Assembly (NCBI GenBank): GCA_001770655.1
Contig: MERQ01000061.1
Span: forward strand, 18,398-82,397
DNA: 64,000 bases
Direction: 5' to 3'
From: Betaproteobacteria bacterium RIFCSPLOWO2_12_FULL_68_20
GTDB taxonomy: Bacteria > Pseudomonadota > Gammaproteobacteria > Burkholderiales > SG8-39
A program made the position numbers and the translations under genes. The notes under the pieces were generated by a model. That model was not told the DNA's origin and ran no database searches. It worked only from the letters and a program-made list of their open reading frames with translations. Shown here piece after piece: positions 30,737-39,284 of the stretch (the stretch's first letter is position 1; each line of letters begins with the position of its first letter).

Positions 30737-30792
30737 GCGGTCTCCTTTCGGTTGTGGAACGTTGCCTCAACGAAACGCGTGAGGAAGACCTC

Positions 30793-31044
30793 TCAATCGG
30801 CCTTCCTCTCGCCTTCTTCCTTCTTTTCGCCCTCGGCCGGCGCCCGGGATTCGTCCTTCTTTTCCTCGGTGGCAGCGGGGCTTTGCGCCACAGCCTCCTT
30901 GGATTCGGCCGCCGGAGCCGGAGCGGGGGGCTGCGGCGCCGCCGTGCTCGCCGGGGCCGCGGCACCGCTCTGCGGCGTGACGTCCTGGCCGCATGCCGCC
31001 AGGGTCGCGAGCGCGAGCGTCGCGACGATTGGGAACAGCTTCAT
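30793..31044 (-). CDS. small lipoprotein with Ala/Pro and Lys/Glu-rich tail
   Basis: An 83-residue protein whose lipobox LeuAlaAlaCysGly gives a lipidated Cys18. The mature part is Ala/Pro-rich, then Glu/Lys-rich. The ATG at 31044 is chosen because it starts the signal peptide and has GGAG upstream. Encoded divergently from the response regulator at 31240, so it may be a target of that system. Family unknown. Confidence 0.65.
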   Translation of the reverse strand: MKLFPIVATLALATLAACGQDVTPQSGAAAPASTAAPQPPAPAPAAESKEAVAQSPAATEEKKDESRAPAEGEKKEEGERKAD

Positions 31045-31180
31045 GGGGTTTCTCCTGTAGAGGTTGGCGAACAGAGCGCGCATTTCACCACCCGCATGTA
31101 ATGCGGCGATTGCCGAATGCGGCGGATTGGTATCGCCGAAGCAGGTTCATGTGTCGCCGTGTGTCGCGCCGACCCGCGCC

Positions 31181-31230
31181 GTTACACGGCGTTACATGGC
31201 TTGTGTGCCGGAAGTCGCGGGTGCTATATA
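31181..31230 (+). promoter_or_regulatory. promoter and direct repeats upstream of the response regulator
   Basis: Two tandem 10-base repeats, GTTACACGGC (31181-31190) and GTTACATGGC (31191-31200), are followed by TTGTGT and a -10-like TATATA (31225-31230). The predicted start is only a few bases before the ATG at 31240. OmpR-type regulators bind tandem repeats of this spacing; autoregulation is inferred. Confidence 0.5.
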
Positions 31231-31239
31231 GCCCCGGTC

Positions 31240-31956
31240 ATGGAGGAGCAGGATCACGTCCTTGTCGTCGACGACGATTCCGAGCTGCGCGCTTTGCTCG
31301 CGGAGTACCTCGGAGCCAACGGGTATAGGGTCTCGGTCGCTACCGACGGACGCGAAATGCACAGGCTCCTGGAAAGCGACCGCCCGGACCTCGTGGTGCT
31401 GGACCTCATGCTCCCGGGCGACGACGGACTCGCGTTGTGCCGCGACCTGCGCGCCAACTCCAGCATTCCCGTGATCATGCTCTCGGCTCGTCGCGACGAG
31501 GTCGACCGCATCGTCGGCATCGAGATGGGAGCGGACGACTACCTCGGCAAGCCCTTCAGCCCGCGCGAGCTGCTGGCGCGGATCCGAGGCATCCTGCGCC
31601 GCACTCGTGCGCTCTCGCGCGAGCTTGTGGACGCGCACCGCGTGCGCTTCGCCGGCTGGACGCTCGACTTGACGGCGCGGCATCTTCTCGCGGCCGACGG
31701 AGTCGTGGTGTCCCTCAGCAGCGCGGAGTTCAGGCTGCTGTCGGTGTTCGTCGAGCATCCGAACCGCGTGCTCGATCGCGACCAGTTGATGGATCTCACG
31801 CTTGGGCGCGAGGCGACGCCGCTTGACCGCAGCATCGACGTGCAGGTGAGCCGGCTGCGCCAGCGGCTGCGGGACGACGCGCGCAACCCGCGCATCATCA
31901 AGACGGTGCGCAACGGCGGCTACGTGCTCGCCGCTGCCGTGGAGCGGGTTCCGTGA
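31240..31956 (+). CDS. OmpR-family response regulator
   Basis: A 238-residue regulator with a receiver domain (ValValAspAspAsp, phosphorylated Asp55 in ValLeuAspLeuMetLeuPro, the Lys in LeuGlyLysProPheSerPro) and a C-terminal winged helix with ArgSerIleAspValGlnValSerArgLeuArgGlnArgLeu and IleLysThrValArgAsnGlyGlyTyr. The stop overlaps the kinase start. Very similar to the regulator at 34776. Confidence 0.95.
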   Translation: MEEQDHVLVVDDDSELRALLAEYLGANGYRVSVATDGREMHRLLESDRPDLVVLDLMLPGDDGLALCRDLRANSSIPVIMLSARRDEVDRIVGIEMGADDYLGKPFSPRELLARIRGILRRTRALSRELVDAHRVRFAGWTLDLTARHLLAADGVVVSLSSAEFRLLSVFVEHPNRVLDRDQLMDLTLGREATPLDRSIDVQVSRLRQRLRDDARNPRIIKTVRNGGYVLAAAVERVP

Positions 31957-33365
31957 TGCGGCTCGCGCCGCGCTCCCTTTTCGGGCGCACGCTCCTCGTG
32001 CTCGCCCTCGGCCTGCTGCTCGCGCAGATCGCGAGTCAGGCGGTCAACCTTTTCGACCGCGGCAGCTCGGTGTACCGGCTCGCCGCGTACCAGGTGGCCG
32101 CCCGCATCGCGCAGGCCGCGCGTATCCTCAACCGCCTGCCGCCGCACGAGCGCACGGCGTTGGTGGAAGAGATCCGCGGCCCGCACCTTGCCGTCGCGCT
32201 GAGCAGGAACCCCTTGGCGGTGGTGAAGGGGTACGAAGAGCACGACCGCTACGAGCAGGCGTTCGCGGAGTCGCTGCGCAGGCAGCTCGGCAAGGACTGG
32301 AAGGTGAGCGTCGAGATCAGTTCCGAGCCGCGTTCGCGGGGCACGTCCGGTGAGAGGGCGGTAGCGAGCGATTTCGAGATCTGGGTGGCGCGCAACTTCT
32401 ATTTCCTGCTGCCCGGGACGTTCTCGCTCGTCGCCCAGGTCGGTCTGGAGGACGGGACCACGGCCGTGTTCTACGCGCGCATCCCTCAGGAGCCACTCAG
32501 CCGGCTCGATTCCTTGCTCCCGCGGCTGGTGGTGACGCTCGTGATCTTCTTCCTCCTCGGAGCGCTCGTGGTCCGGATGATGACCCGGTCGCTCGACCGG
32601 CTGGCGCGCGCCGCGGTCGACCTGGGTGCGAACCCGGAGGGCCCGCCGCTCAAGGAGCACGGTCCGCCCGAGGTGCGGCGCGTGATTGCAGCCTTCAACA
32701 ACATGCAGGTGCAACTCCGAAACTACGTTCTGGAGCGCGCGCGCATGCTGGGGGCGATCTCGCACGACTTGATGACCCCGATCACGCGCATGCGGCTGCG
32801 CGCCGAGCTGCTGCCGGATTCGCACGTGCGCACCAAGTTCGCGCGCGACCTGGACGAGATGGAATCGATGGTGAGCTCGACGCTGGAGTTCTTCAGCGCC
32901 GTCGACAAGGCGCCGCAGCGTCATCCGATCGACATCGGCACGTTGATCGATAGCCTGTGCGAAGACTATCGCGAGTCCGGTGCGCAGGTGACGGCGACCG
33001 GCGCGGCGCGCGCCCCTTTCAGCGCGCATCCGCAGGCGCTGCGGCGCTGCCTGGGCAACCTGATCGAGAATGCGTTGCGCTACGGCGGGCGCGCCGAGGT
33101 GGAGATCGACGACGGCGACGCGACGCTGCGCGTCAGGGTGCGCGACCACGGCCCGGGGATCCCCGAGCCGGAGCTCGAGCGGGTGTTCGAGCCCTATCTT
33201 CGGCTCGACGTTTCGCGCAGCCGCGACGGCGGCGGCACCGGCTTGGGGCTGAGCATCGCGCGCAACATCGCGCGCTGGCACGGCGGCGATATCCGCCTGC
33301 GCAACGCCGCACCGGGCCATGGCTTGATCGCGGAACTCAGCCTGCCGCGCCCGGCGGCGAACTAG
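31956..33365 (+). CDS. sensor histidine kinase
   Basis: An inner-membrane kinase of 469 residues. Membrane segments lie near 12-30 and 190-210 and flank a periplasmic sensor domain of about 160 residues. A HAMP segment follows, then the H-box AlaIleSerHisAspLeuMetThrProIle (His270), the N-box AsnLeuIleGluAsnAlaLeuArgTyr, and the G-boxes AspHisGlyProGlyIlePro and GlyGlyThrGlyLeuGlyLeuSer. It is the only kinase here and may serve both response regulators. Confidence 0.94.
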   Translation: MRLAPRSLFGRTLLVLALGLLLAQIASQAVNLFDRGSSVYRLAAYQVAARIAQAARILNRLPPHERTALVEEIRGPHLAVALSRNPLAVVKGYEEHDRYEQAFAESLRRQLGKDWKVSVEISSEPRSRGTSGERAVASDFEIWVARNFYFLLPGTFSLVAQVGLEDGTTAVFYARIPQEPLSRLDSLLPRLVVTLVIFFLLGALVVRMMTRSLDRLARAAVDLGANPEGPPLKEHGPPEVRRVIAAFNNMQVQLRNYVLERARMLGAISHDLMTPITRMRLRAELLPDSHVRTKFARDLDEMESMVSSTLEFFSAVDKAPQRHPIDIGTLIDSLCEDYRESGAQVTATGAARAPFSAHPQALRRCLGNLIENALRYGGRAEVEIDDGDATLRVRVRDHGPGIPEPELERVFEPYLRLDVSRSRDGGGTGLGLSIARNIARWHGGDIRLRNAAPGHGLIAELSLPRPAAN

Positions 33366-33415
33366 ACTGTCGCTTACACCTTTGGGATCCGACCGCGGCC
33401 GCGCAGGCCCGGCCC

Positions 33416-33973
33416 TCAGTGGGTGTGCGAACCGGCGTCGTGAGCCGCCGGTCCGGCGCCGCCGTATCCGCGCAGCTCCGCATACTGCGCGATCTGGGCG
33501 TGCGTGAGGATTTCCGTCTGCGCCAGGTGCGCCTCGAGATGGACGCGGCGCAGCTCGCCCTGAACCTTCGCGATGTCCTCGAGCCGCGACTTGAGCCGCT
33601 CGCGCGAGATGCTGCGCGAAGCGAACAGCCGGTCGAGAGCGGCTTCGCGCTCGATCAGCGCCTTTCCGAGCACGCTCGCCCGGCTCTGCACCTCGCCGCG
33701 TAAGGTTTGCGTGCGCGCTTTCTGATCGGCCGAGAGCGCGAGGCGGTCCGCAAGCTCGAGCACGTGCAGCGGCCCGGGATAGCGGTTGAGCTCCGCCGCC
33801 CTGGCGAATCCCATGCCGCGGCCGGCGAGATAGTCGTCCACTTCCTGCGCCGAGAGCGCCTTGATCTCGCGGCTCTGCTCGCCGGCGTAGGGGGAAGGCG
33901 CGGGCTGGGCGGCGACGGCGAACGGCGCGGCTCCCAGGACGCAGAGCAGCGCGGCGTTGACGATTCGATGCAT
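33416..33973 (-). CDS. Spy/CpxP-like periplasmic protein
   Basis: A 185-residue protein with a signal peptide ending AlaValAlaAlaGln. LeuAsnArgTyrProGlyProLeuHisValLeuGluLeuAlaAsp and LeuSerAlaAspGlnLysAlaArg, followed by long charged helices with GluArgGluAlaAlaLeuAspArgLeuPhe, match the Spy/CpxP-type periplasmic adaptor or metal-sensor group. It ends in HisThrHis. It lies 25 bases downstream of the other secreted gene and next to a two-component system, a usual arrangement for envelope-stress sensing. Confidence 0.78.
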   Translation of the reverse strand: MHRIVNAALLCVLGAAPFAVAAQPAPSPYAGEQSREIKALSAQEVDDYLAGRGMGFARAAELNRYPGPLHVLELADRLALSADQKARTQTLRGEVQSRASVLGKALIEREAALDRLFASRSISRERLKSRLEDIAKVQGELRRVHLEAHLAQTEILTHAQIAQYAELRGYGGAGPAAHDAGSHTH

Positions 33974-33998
33974 GACAGTCTCCGATTTCGGGTTGGTA

Positions 33999-34598
33999 CT
34001 AGCGAGTCGTTGCCATGCTCGCACGGGCGCGCATCATAGCGGCCATTCCGTCGCGGGCCAATTCGCTGACCTCGACCGCGTGCGCCTGAAGCGCGGCCAC
34101 GACCTTCGGGTCGTCGGAGGTCTGGGTGACGACGGAGCCTTTCCCGGTCGTCTCGACCACGGTCTTGATCTTGTCCCTGTTCTCGAACAGGACCGGGAGC
34201 GTGGGGCTGAACAGGTTGAACACTTTCCCCTCGTAGAGGCGTTTCTCCATGCTGGCGACGTGGGCCTTGATGGTTTGCGCCACCTTCGGGTCGTCGGACT
34301 CGGTGACGGTCCTGATTCCGTTCGGCAGGTCGGTCACGGTGCGCTTGATGCCCTCGTGGTTGGTGAGCATGTCGTGGACCAGTCCCATGTCGGCGCGGAA
34401 CGCGTCGTCGTGCTGCACGCCTGCGGCCATCGGGCCACCCGTCGGGCCGTGCCCCATGCCCGCCTTCGCGTGCATGCCGCCTTTCATCTGCGGACCCATT
34501 CCGCCCATCTGTCCCGGCTGAGCGATGACGGCGGCTGCGCCCAGGCCGAGGCCGAGCGACGCCGCGATGCCGATCGCGATCTTGTGCGACTGTTTCAT
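33999..34598 (-). CDS. secreted Gly/Met/His-rich N-terminus protein (199 aa)
   Basis: The signal peptide ends ValIleAlaGln near residue 27. A Gly/Met/His-rich stretch follows (MetGlyGlyMetGlyProGlnMet and GlyMetHisAlaLysAlaGlyMetGlyHis), which could bind copper. The rest is a helical domain with two similar motifs, SerAspAspProLysValAla and SerAspAspProLysValVal, pointing to a duplication. Family not named. Divergent from the response regulator at 34776, which may control it. Confidence 0.65.
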   Translation of the reverse strand: MKQSHKIAIGIAASLGLGLGAAAVIAQPGQMGGMGPQMKGGMHAKAGMGHGPTGGPMAAGVQHDDAFRADMGLVHDMLTNHEGIKRTVTDLPNGIRTVTESDDPKVAQTIKAHVASMEKRLYEGKVFNLFSPTLPVLFENRDKIKTVVETTGKGSVVTQTSDDPKVVAALQAHAVEVSELARDGMAAMMRARASMATTR

Positions 34599-34715
34599 GA
34601 TGCATCTCCTGTTCGAGGTTTCGAATGACTGCGACGCTCATTGAATGCGCATGCTGCAAGCGGCGGATTTCAGGGAGCCCGAGTTTTGTATCGCAGCCTT
34701 GCGAATCGCGGCGCC

Positions 34716-34769
34716 GTTAACTATCGGTTACAAAATTCCGGCACGAAGCGCGCCGCCGGGCCTTATATG
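34716..34769 (+). promoter_or_regulatory. promoter and direct repeats upstream of the second response regulator
   Basis: GTTAAC (34716-34721) and GTTACA (34727-34732) form an 11-base direct repeat like the one before the first regulator. A -10-like TATATG (34764-34769) lies seven bases before ATG 34776, so the message should be nearly leaderless. Confidence 0.45.
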
Positions 34770-34775
34770 AGCCTC

Positions 34776-35588
34776 ATGACGAAGCAGGACCACATCCTGG
34801 TGGTGGACGACGACGCCGAAACGCGCCAGCTGCTGCGCGAGTACTTCGAGAAGAACGGCTACCGCGTCTCGGCGGCGGCCGAGGGCAGGGCCATGCGCAC
34901 CGCGATGAACGCCGCGCATCCCGACCTGGTCTTGCTCGACGTGATGCTGCCCGGCGAGGACGGGCTGAGCCTGTGCCGCGACCTGCGCGCCGGCGCCGGC
35001 GTGCCGGTCATCATGGTGACCGCGCGCGGCGAGGAAACCGACCGGATCGTCGGGCTCGAGCTCGGCGCCGACGACTACCTGTCCAAGCCGTTCAATCCGC
35101 GGGAGCTGCTGGCACGGGTGAAAAGCGTGCTCAGGCGCGCGCGCGCGCTGCCGGAAAACCTGCGGCCGGAGGCGGCGAGCGCGTTCCGCTTCGCCGGCTG
35201 GACGCTCGAGGTCGCCACGCGCAACCTGACGGCTCCCGACGGCGTGGTGGTGCCGCTGAGCGGCACCGATTTCAAGCTTTTGCGCGCGTTCCTCGGCCAC
35301 CCCAATCTCGTGCTGACGCGCGAGCAGCTGCTGGACCTGATGCTCGCGCGCGACGCCGCGCCCTTCGACCGCGCGATCGACGTGCAGGTGAGCCGCCTGC
35401 GCCAGCGGCTGCGCGAGGACGCGAAAGAACCCCGCATCATCAAGACGGTGCGCGGCGAGGGCTACGTGCTCGCCGCGCGCGTCGAAGCTCTAGGAACGGA
35501 TTCTCAAAGCAGCTCTTCGGGCGCCAACGCGCCGAGCAGCCGGGAAAGCATCCGCCGCCACCAGCCGGTGAGCGGTTCGTCTTCGTAG
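34776..35588 (+). CDS. OmpR-family response regulator, no adjacent kinase
   Basis: A receiver (AspAspAsp at 11-13, Asp55 in LeuLeuAspValMetLeuPro, Lys in LeuSerLysProPheAsnPro) plus winged helix, closely matching the regulator at 31240 in every block, including AspValGlnValSerArgLeuArgGlnArgLeu. After TyrValLeuAlaAlaArgValGluAla the frame continues with a Ser-rich tail read through the end of the opposite phospholipase gene, overlapping it by 85 bases; the ancestral stop was probably lost. ATG 34776 aligns with the start of the twin. Confidence 0.9.
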   Translation: MTKQDHILVVDDDAETRQLLREYFEKNGYRVSAAAEGRAMRTAMNAAHPDLVLLDVMLPGEDGLSLCRDLRAGAGVPVIMVTARGEETDRIVGLELGADDYLSKPFNPRELLARVKSVLRRARALPENLRPEAASAFRFAGWTLEVATRNLTAPDGVVVPLSGTDFKLLRAFLGHPNLVLTREQLLDLMLARDAAPFDRAIDVQVSRLRQRLREDAKEPRIIKTVRGEGYVLAARVEALGTDSQSSSSGANAPSSRESIRRHQPVSGSSS

Positions 35589-37063
35589 CGTACCTGCTCG
35601 CCCCGCTCGCGGCCGAGCCAGACGAGCGGCGCGTTCTCGTTTGCGCGCTCGGCGAGCTCGACGTGGAACGCCTGCTCGAGCGAGGACGCCTCGTCGAACA
35701 GCGTCGCCAGCTCTGCGGCGAGCGCTTCGCTTTCGACCAGCACCGCGACTTCCGTGTTCGACAGCCGCGAACGCGGATCGAGGTTCATCGAGCCGACGAG
35801 CAGGAGCTTGCGGTCCACCACGACCGCTTTCGCGTGCAGGGTCGCTCCCGACGACAGCCCCGGTCGCGCGTTTCGAAGCCTCGCCGCACCCGGGCGGCGC
35901 TCGTGCAGCTCGACGCCGCGGGCGAGCAATCGGCCCCGATAGCGGGCATAGCCGGCGTGCGCGAGCGGGACCGGATCGGTGGAGGCAAGCGAGTTCGTGA
36001 GTACCCTCACGCGCACCCCGCGCTGCGCGAGCGAGCCCAGTACCTCGAGACCGCGCGCGCTCGGGATGAAGTAGGGCGAGATCAGGATCACCTCGCGCTG
36101 CGCTCCCTCGATGATGCCGCGCAGGGTCGGAAGGATGCCGCCTTCGCCTTCGACCGCTTCGCCGCGCAGCTTGGCGGGCTCGTCGTAGAGGGCGGCGGCG
36201 CGTCCGGCGGCGAGCGGCAGCTCGCCGAAGCGCACTGACCGCCCGAATTCGGTCTCGCGCAGCAGGCGCGCATAGTCGGTGTCGCGGAAGCGCTCGGCTC
36301 GCGCTGCCATCTCCGACAGAATCAGGTCGAGCCGGCCCTTTTCCGGCGGCTGGTCGAGAAACGCCGCGATCGGCACCGCCCATTCGCTGTTCCAGTAGGC
36401 GTCGAAGCTGCGCGAGATTTCCGCCACCACGGGTCCGCCAGCGAGCACGTCGAGGTCGGCGAAATCCTCCTCGTTCTGCGCCTCGAAGTAGGCGTCGCCG
36501 AGATTGCGTCCGCCGACTACCGCCGCGGCGTTGTCGGCGATCCACAGCTTGTTGTGCATGCGCCGGTCGAGGCGGTCGCGGTCGCCAAGGTATTCGAATA
36601 GTTGCGAGATGCCGAGCGGTCCCCGGCGCGAAAAGGGGTTGAACACCCTCACCTCGACGTTGGGATGCGCGTCGAGCGCCGCCAGGTCGAAGTCGCGCCC
36701 GGCCGCGTAGATGTCGTCGAGCAGCAGGCGCACGCGCACCCCGCGCTGCGCGGCGCGCAGCGCCCGGTAGAGCAGCAGCGTGGCGGTCGCGTCCTCGGCG
36801 ACGATGTAGTACTGCAGGTCGAGCGAGCGCTCGGCCGATTCCGCGAGCGCCGCCCGGGCGAGAAACGCTTCGTGTCCCGAGGCCAGCAAGCGAAAGCCGG
36901 ACTCGCCCGGCCTCGGGGCGAGCCGGGCGGCGATGCTCTGGCCGAGAAACGTTTCCCCCGGGCGATCGATCGCGTGAGACGGCGTGCGCGGGACTTCTTG
37001 GCGGACAGACGAACAGCCCGCCGCCGCGATCGCGGCAGCCAGGATCACCAGCGCGCGGCGCAT
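35504..37063 (-). CDS. phospholipase D-family lipoprotein (cardiolipin synthase-like)
   Basis: A 519-residue protein with a lipoprotein signal (AlaAlaAlaGlyCysSerSer, lipidated Cys near 16) and two HKD motifs: MetHisAsnLysLeuTrpIleAlaAsp with GlyGlyArgAsnLeuGlyAspAlaTyr, and LeuHisAlaLysAlaValValValAsp with GlySerMetAsnLeuAspProArg. This fits a phosphatidyltransferase or hydrolase on the periplasmic face. ATG 37063 is chosen for the signal peptide; it lies 32.5 bases from the FNR-type box centre, slightly upstream of the predicted transcription start, so start or promoter may be off by a few bases. Confidence 0.9.
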   Translation of the reverse strand: MRRALVILAAAIAAAGCSSVRQEVPRTPSHAIDRPGETFLGQSIAARLAPRPGESGFRLLASGHEAFLARAALAESAERSLDLQYYIVAEDATATLLLYRALRAAQRGVRVRLLLDDIYAAGRDFDLAALDAHPNVEVRVFNPFSRRGPLGISQLFEYLGDRDRLDRRMHNKLWIADNAAAVVGGRNLGDAYFEAQNEEDFADLDVLAGGPVVAEISRSFDAYWNSEWAVPIAAFLDQPPEKGRLDLILSEMAARAERFRDTDYARLLRETEFGRSVRFGELPLAAGRAAALYDEPAKLRGEAVEGEGGILPTLRGIIEGAQREVILISPYFIPSARGLEVLGSLAQRGVRVRVLTNSLASTDPVPLAHAGYARYRGRLLARGVELHERRPGAARLRNARPGLSSGATLHAKAVVVDRKLLLVGSMNLDPRSRLSNTEVAVLVESEALAAELATLFDEASSLEQAFHVELAERANENAPLVWLGRERGEQVRYEDEPLTGWWRRMLSRLLGALAPEELL

Positions 37064-37088
37064 TGCGGCGGCGGCCTCTCCTCCCGAT

Positions 37089-37102
37089 TTGATATCGGTC
37101 AA
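37089..37102. promoter_or_regulatory. FNR/ANR-type box
   Basis: TTGATATCGGTCAA between the DJ-1-like gene and the phospholipase gene. The minus-strand -10-like CGCAAT (37067-37062) overlaps the phospholipase start codon. The only downstream gene on either strand is the phospholipase. Confidence 0.65.
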
Positions 37103-37120
37103 GCGCGCCGCAATCGGGCG

Positions 37121-37663
37121 CTAGACCGCAGCCTGCGCGAGCTGCTCGGCGTCGCCGTCGGGCCTGCGCAGCAGACGCATGGTCTCGCGCATGAACGCCG
37201 GCAGGTCCGCGGGCTCGCGCGAGGTGACGAGGTTTCCGTCCACCACGACCTCGCTGTCCTCGTAAATCGCGCCGGCCCGCGTCAGCTCTTCCGCGACACT
37301 GCGGTGGCAGGTCGCCTTACGCCCCTGGAGCACTTCCGCGGAAACGAGAATCTGCGGGCCGTGGCAGATCGCGGCGACCGGCTTGCCGCGCTCGAAGAAC
37401 GATTTCGCGATCGCGAGCGCCGCGGGATCCCGGCGCAGCGCCGCGGGCGCATCGCCGCCGGGAAGAACCAGCAGGTCGTAGCGCTCGGGCTCGACCTCGG
37501 CGAGCGCGAGATTCGCCTCCACCCTGTAGCCGTGCTTGCCGGCGAGCGTCCCCTTGCGGATCGAGGCGATGTCCACCTCGATGTCCTCCTCCTTCAAGCG
37601 GTAATAGGGAACGAGGAGCTCGGAATCCTCGAACAGGCTCGCGGCGACGATCAATGCTCTCAT
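37121..37663 (-). CDS. DJ-1/PfpI-family protein
   Basis: A 180-residue class I glutamine-amidotransferase-fold protein. ValLeuProGlyGlyAspAlaProAla and the nucleophile elbow AlaIleCysHisGlyProGlnIle (Cys-His) are present, with the acidic residue GluAsp in the N-terminal part. PfpI/YhbO-type proteins act in stress survival, as deglycase or chaperone-like proteins. Last gene of the seven-gene operon that starts at 41604. Confidence 0.9.
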   Translation of the reverse strand: MRALIVAASLFEDSELLVPYYRLKEEDIEVDIASIRKGTLAGKHGYRVEANLALAEVEPERYDLLVLPGGDAPAALRRDPAALAIAKSFFERGKPVAAICHGPQILVSAEVLQGRKATCHRSVAEELTRAGAIYEDSEVVVDGNLVTSREPADLPAFMRETMRLLRRPDGDAEQLAQAAV

Positions 37664-37672
37664 GGTCCCTCC

Positions 37673-38197
37673 TCAGATCCAGCCGCGCCGCTCGAGCAGC
37701 GCGACGATCGCGGCGGCGGCTTCCTGCGGCGTGCCCGCGTCGCCGCGCACCGAGAGATCAGGATTCAGCGGCGCCTCGTATGCGGATTGCGCTCCGGGCA
37801 GGGTAACTGATTTTCCCTCGCGCGCTGCGCGGTAAAGCCCCTTCGGGTCGCGCGCCGCGCACACTTCGAGCGGGGTGTCCACGAACACCTCGGCGAAGCG
37901 TTCGATGCGGGCGCAAGCCGCTTCGCGGTACGCGCGCCGGTTGGCGGTCGCGTCGAAGATCACCGGGACGCCGCGCGAGACAAGAAATTCCCCGAGATGA
38001 GCCAGCGTCGCGTAGAAGAGCTCCCGCTCCGCTTCGTCGTAGCGGGGATAAGGCGTCAACTGCCTGCGCAGGGCATCGGATTCGAGCACCGCGACATCGA
38101 TGCCGCGCGCGTGCAGCATTTCGAGGAGCGCCTTGGCGATCGTGCTCTTGCCGCAGGCCGGGAGCCCGGTGAGCCAGACTGCGAAGGCCGCGTTCAC
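37673..38197 (-). CDS. adenylylsulfate kinase-like P-loop kinase
   Basis: A 174-residue kinase with Walker A GlyLeuProAlaCysGlyLysSerThr near residue 10, LeuGluSerAspAlaLeuArgArg and ValIlePheAspAlaThrAlaAsnArgArg, resembling CysC. Sulfate assimilation genes are absent nearby, so it may phosphorylate another small molecule. It lies one base after the aminoglycoside-phosphotransferase-like gene. Confidence 0.8.
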   Translation of the reverse strand: MNAAFAVWLTGLPACGKSTIAKALLEMLHARGIDVAVLESDALRRQLTPYPRYDEAERELFYATLAHLGEFLVSRGVPVIFDATANRRAYREAACARIERFAEVFVDTPLEVCAARDPKGLYRAAREGKSVTLPGAQSAYEAPLNPDLSVRGDAGTPQEAAAAIVALLERRGWI

Positions 38198-38198
38198 C

Positions 38199-39284
38199 TC
38201 AGGCCCCGCAGTACTCGTTCACCTTCGCAGGATCGAAGCGCGACTCGTCGAGCACGCTCAGCACGAACCTCAGCATTCGGCTCCGGACTTTCTCCTCGAG
38301 CGCCGGGTACCACACCGGGTTCGCCATCACCAGCCCGCGGAAGGCGAAGAACGGCGCGATCACTTCGAGAATTTCGCGGTCGCCCGAACGCTCGAGGTAG
38401 CGGTCCCAGAACCTGCGCCACAGCAGCTCGAAGTAGCCCTCCAGGCGCCGCGCGTTCTGCAGCGAGAAGAAGACGTAGTTGAGCGTCAGGCACGCCACAT
38501 CGTCGGCCGGGTCGCCCCACTCGCCGCGCGAGCGGTCGAGCACGGTGAAGTCGGTCCCCTCGCGGAACAGGATGTTCCACGGATGGAAATCGCCGTGCAC
38601 CATCCTCAGCCGGTGCGTCCTGCCGCGGATCTTCCAGCGCCACGCCACGCAGCGCCGCTCGATCTCCTGGATCGTTTCGGGCGCGACCGGGCCGCCTTCG
38701 GGATAGCTGTCGCAGATGCCGAAGATGCACTCGCCGTGCCCGACCAGCTCGCGGATGCGGCGCAGGTACAGCCCCGCGTCCGAGCCGGCGTGCCGATGGA
38801 TGCCGACCAGGTAGTCGCACAGCGCGTCGGCGCGCGCTTCGTCGAGCTCGGTGAGCGTGCCGCCGTCGCGCAGGCGCAGCAGGTCGTTGGCGTATTCGGC
38901 GCCCTCCACGAACTGGGCGAGCATGAAGAGCTCCTCGGCGTCGCCGAGCGGGGTCAGCTCGCCGCTCGAGCGCACCGCGCCGACGTCGAGCGAGGGCACA
39001 TGGCGCGGCAGGCGGGCGAACGCCTGATGCGCCCACAGCAGGAGCTGCGCGCGGTCGGCCATGTGCTCGTGGCCGAAGGGGCCGGGCCGCACCGACTCGA
39101 TCACCGCGCGGCGGCGCTCGCCGTCCAGCTCGTAGTCCACGCGCAGCGGGATGCCGTAGCCGTAGCCCTTGTCGCCCTGCCTGCCGCCGCCCATCGGCGT
39201 GACGCGCACGTCGCGCGCCGGGCGGCCGTGGACCCTGGCGAGGTAGGCCGCTACCGCTGCGGGGTCAAATGGCGAGCGAACCAT
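38199..39284 (-). CDS. APH-family phosphotransferase
   Basis: A 361-residue kinase-fold protein. The catalytic ArgMetValHisGlyAspPheHisProTrpAsnIleLeu and metal-binding LeuAspArgSerArgGlyGluTrpGlyAspProAlaAsp lie in the C-terminal half, with PheMetLeuAlaGlnPheValGluGly as hinge. Related to aminoglycoside and choline kinases; the metabolic substrate is unknown. Overlaps the hydrolase gene by 34 bases. Confidence 0.85.
   Translation of the reverse strand: MVRSPFDPAAVAAYLARVHGRPARDVRVTPMGGGRQGDKGYGYGIPLRVDYELDGERRRAVIESVRPGPFGHEHMADRAQLLLWAHQAFARLPRHVPSLDVGAVRSSGELTPLGDAEELFMLAQFVEGAEYANDLLRLRDGGTLTELDEARADALCDYLVGIHRHAGSDAGLYLRRIRELVGHGECIFGICDSYPEGGPVAPETIQEIERRCVAWRWKIRGRTHRLRMVHGDFHPWNILFREGTDFTVLDRSRGEWGDPADDVACLTLNYVFFSLQNARRLEGYFELLWRRFWDRYLERSGDREILEVIAPFFAFRGLVMANPVWYPALEEKVRSRMLRFVLSVLDESRFDPAKVNEYCGA

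Noticed and set aside
31045..31180. tRNA or small RNA in the gap between the lipoprotein and the regulator
   Set aside because: No cloverleaf or terminator could be drawn by eye.
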